Assembly: GCA_019694315.1 (NCBI GenBank)
Contig: JAIBCE010000028.1
Span: 1 to 41,111, forward strand
Direction: 5' to 3'
DNA length: 41,111 nucleotides
Source of the DNA: Sandaracinaceae bacterium
Lineage (GTDB): Bacteria; Myxococcota_A; Polyangia; Polyangiales; Sandaracinaceae
Shown here: positions 40,110-41,111 of the stretch, piece by piece
Layout of the letters: every line of letters begins with the position of its first letter
Numbering within the stretch: position 1 is the stretch's first letter
Translations under genes and position numbers: made by a program
Notes under the pieces: generated by a model
What the model saw: the letters and a program-made list of their open reading frames with translations, nothing else
What the model was told of the DNA's origin: nothing
Databases searched by the model: none

Positions 40110-41111
40110 ATGCTCGCGCCCGTGACCGAGGCCCCTCGCGTGCCCGATGCGAACGTGCTCAGCGTGCTCGCGCTGAACGAGCTCGCGCGCGGCCTGCTCG
40201 AGCGCGGTGTGCCGCGCGTGTGGGTCGAGGGCGAGGTCACCGACCTCGTGCGCTCCGCAGTGGGCCACCTCTACTTCACGCTCGGCGACGGGCGCGCCCA
40301 GGTGAAGTGCGTGATGTTCCGGACCGACGTCACGCGCGTGGCGCTCGAGCTCGCGGCGGGCGCGCGCGTGCAGGTGGCCGGCGGCCTCACGCTCTACGAG
40401 CCCCGCGGCAGCTACCAGCTGCAGGTCACGGAGGTCATCGAGGCCGGCCTCGGTGCGCGGGCGGTGCGCGTCGCGCGGCTCAAGAAGAAGCTCGCGGCCG
40501 AGGGCTTGCTCGATCCGGGCCGCAAGCGCGCGCTGCCCGCGTATCCGCGCACGGTCGGTGTCGTCACGAGCCGCGACGGCGCCGCGTGGCGCGACGTGGT
40601 GAAGGTCGCGCACGATCGCTTCCCTGCGCGCCTCGTGCTCGCGCACGCGATCGTGCAGGGGCCCGACGCCCCCGAGCAGATCGTGCGCGCGCTCCACGAG
40701 ATCCAGCGCCTGCGCAACCTCAGCGTGATCATCCTCGCGCGAGGCGGTGGGGCGAGCGAGGACCTCGCGGCCTTCGACGACGAGCGCGTGGCGCGCGCCG
40801 TCGCGGCGACACGCGTGCCGATCGTGACGGGCGTGGGTCACGAGATCGACGTGACGCTCGCCGATCTCTGCGCCGACGTGCGCGCGGCCACGCCGTCGAA
40901 CGCGGCCGAGCTCGCGGTCCCGTCGATCGAGTCGGTGCGCAAGCACCTCGAGGCCGAGCTGCGCGCGCTCCAGCGCGCGATGGATCGACACCTCGATCTC
41001 GCGCGCATGACGCTCGAGCGCGAGCTGCGCGCCCTCGCCGATCCGCGCGGGCTCCTGCGCGCGCCGCGCCAGCGCCTCGCGGCGTCGGATCGCGCGATGG
41101 AGCGCGCGATC
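40110..41111 (+). CDS. xseA: Exodeoxyribonuclease VII large subunit, partial (3' end outside window)
   Basis: The first 334 residues are present; the gene runs off the right edge. ATG 40110 (MLAPVTEAPRVPDANVLSV) or GTG 40122 may be the start. The N-terminal OB-fold is typical: LSVLALNELARGLLERGVPRVWVEGEVTDLVRSAVGHLYFTLGD, KCVMFR, YEPRGSYQLQV. The catalytic domain follows with RTVGVVTSRDGAAWRDVV, VIILARGGGASEDLAAFDDE (about 206-225), GVGHEIDVTLADLCADVRAATPSNAAEL, then the start of the long coiled coil (RKHLEAELRALQRAMDRHLDLARM). With XseB it degrades single-stranded DNA from either end. The spacer 40014-40109 to the divergent SDR gene shows no obvious regulatory sequence. Confidence 0.95.
   Translation, partial: MLAPVTEAPRVPDANVLSVLALNELARGLLERGVPRVWVEGEVTDLVRSAVGHLYFTLGDGRAQVKCVMFRTDVTRVALELAAGARVQVAGGLTLYEPRGSYQLQVTEVIEAGLGARAVRVARLKKKLAAEGLLDPGRKRALPAYPRTVGVVTSRDGAAWRDVVKVAHDRFPARLVLAHAIVQGPDAPEQIVRALHEIQRLRNLSVIILARGGGASEDLAAFDDERVARAVAATRVPIVTGVGHEIDVTLADLCADVRAATPSNAAELAVPSIESVRKHLEAELRALQRAMDRHLDLARMTLERELRALADPRGLLRAPRQRLAASDRAMERAI

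Overview
The window is very GC-rich DNA with strong G/C preference at third codon positions, tightly packed genes, and many proteins with lipoprotein signal peptides. Several genes point to a myxobacterium (Myxococcota, probably the Polyangiales/Sandaracinus side): an FHA-like plus AgmX/PglI C-terminal domain protein, an alkyl-dihydroxyacetonephosphate synthase homologue (ether lipids), a von Willebrand A lipoprotein with a Cys/Asp metal-binding motif, and large Cys-rich surface lipoproteins. The taxonomic call is inference from gene content; there is no rRNA gene in the window.

Layout. 1-5.5 kb: a membrane protein cut by the window edge, a VWA lipoprotein, ribA, an ether-lipid synthase homologue, and small hypothetical and outer-membrane proteins. 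5.7-9.5 kb: an apparent three-gene operon of a TPR/transmembrane protein followed by two tandem paralogous lipoproteins built from repeats that look like animal/snake-venom disintegrin modules. 9.5-10.6 kb: a non-coding array of about seven copies of a 154-bp repeat, the only gene-free stretch over 300 bp. 10.6-19 kb: an unrecognised helical protein, the AgmX/PglI-type protein, a lipoprotein, a 212-bp inverted-repeat element, a beta-propeller-like protein and clpB. 19.3-24.9 kb: a polytopic membrane protein, a Rieske oxygenase, an exported protein, a divergent LysR/aldo-keto reductase pair and a lipoprotein.

25-33.1 kb is a compact denitrification island: nirK (copper nitrite reductase fused to a cytochrome c), nirV and a Sco-type copper chaperone on the plus strand converge on norC-norB-norQ-norD on the minus strand. 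Each operon has a CRP/FNR-type palindrome at its outer end, and the distance from palindrome to a candidate -10 hexamer is the same (23 nt) in both. Together they would reduce nitrite to NO and NO to N2O. No nosZ, nitrate reductase or dedicated regulator lies in the window. NorC carries a second cytochrome c domain.

33.1-41.1 kb: agmatine deiminase, a lipoprotein, a membrane protein, a Bcp-type peroxiredoxin lipoprotein, an amidohydrolase lipoprotein, a hypothetical protein, an SDR oxidoreductase coupled to a membrane protein with nine SQADAKA-type heptads, and the 5' two thirds or so of xseA, which runs off the right edge.
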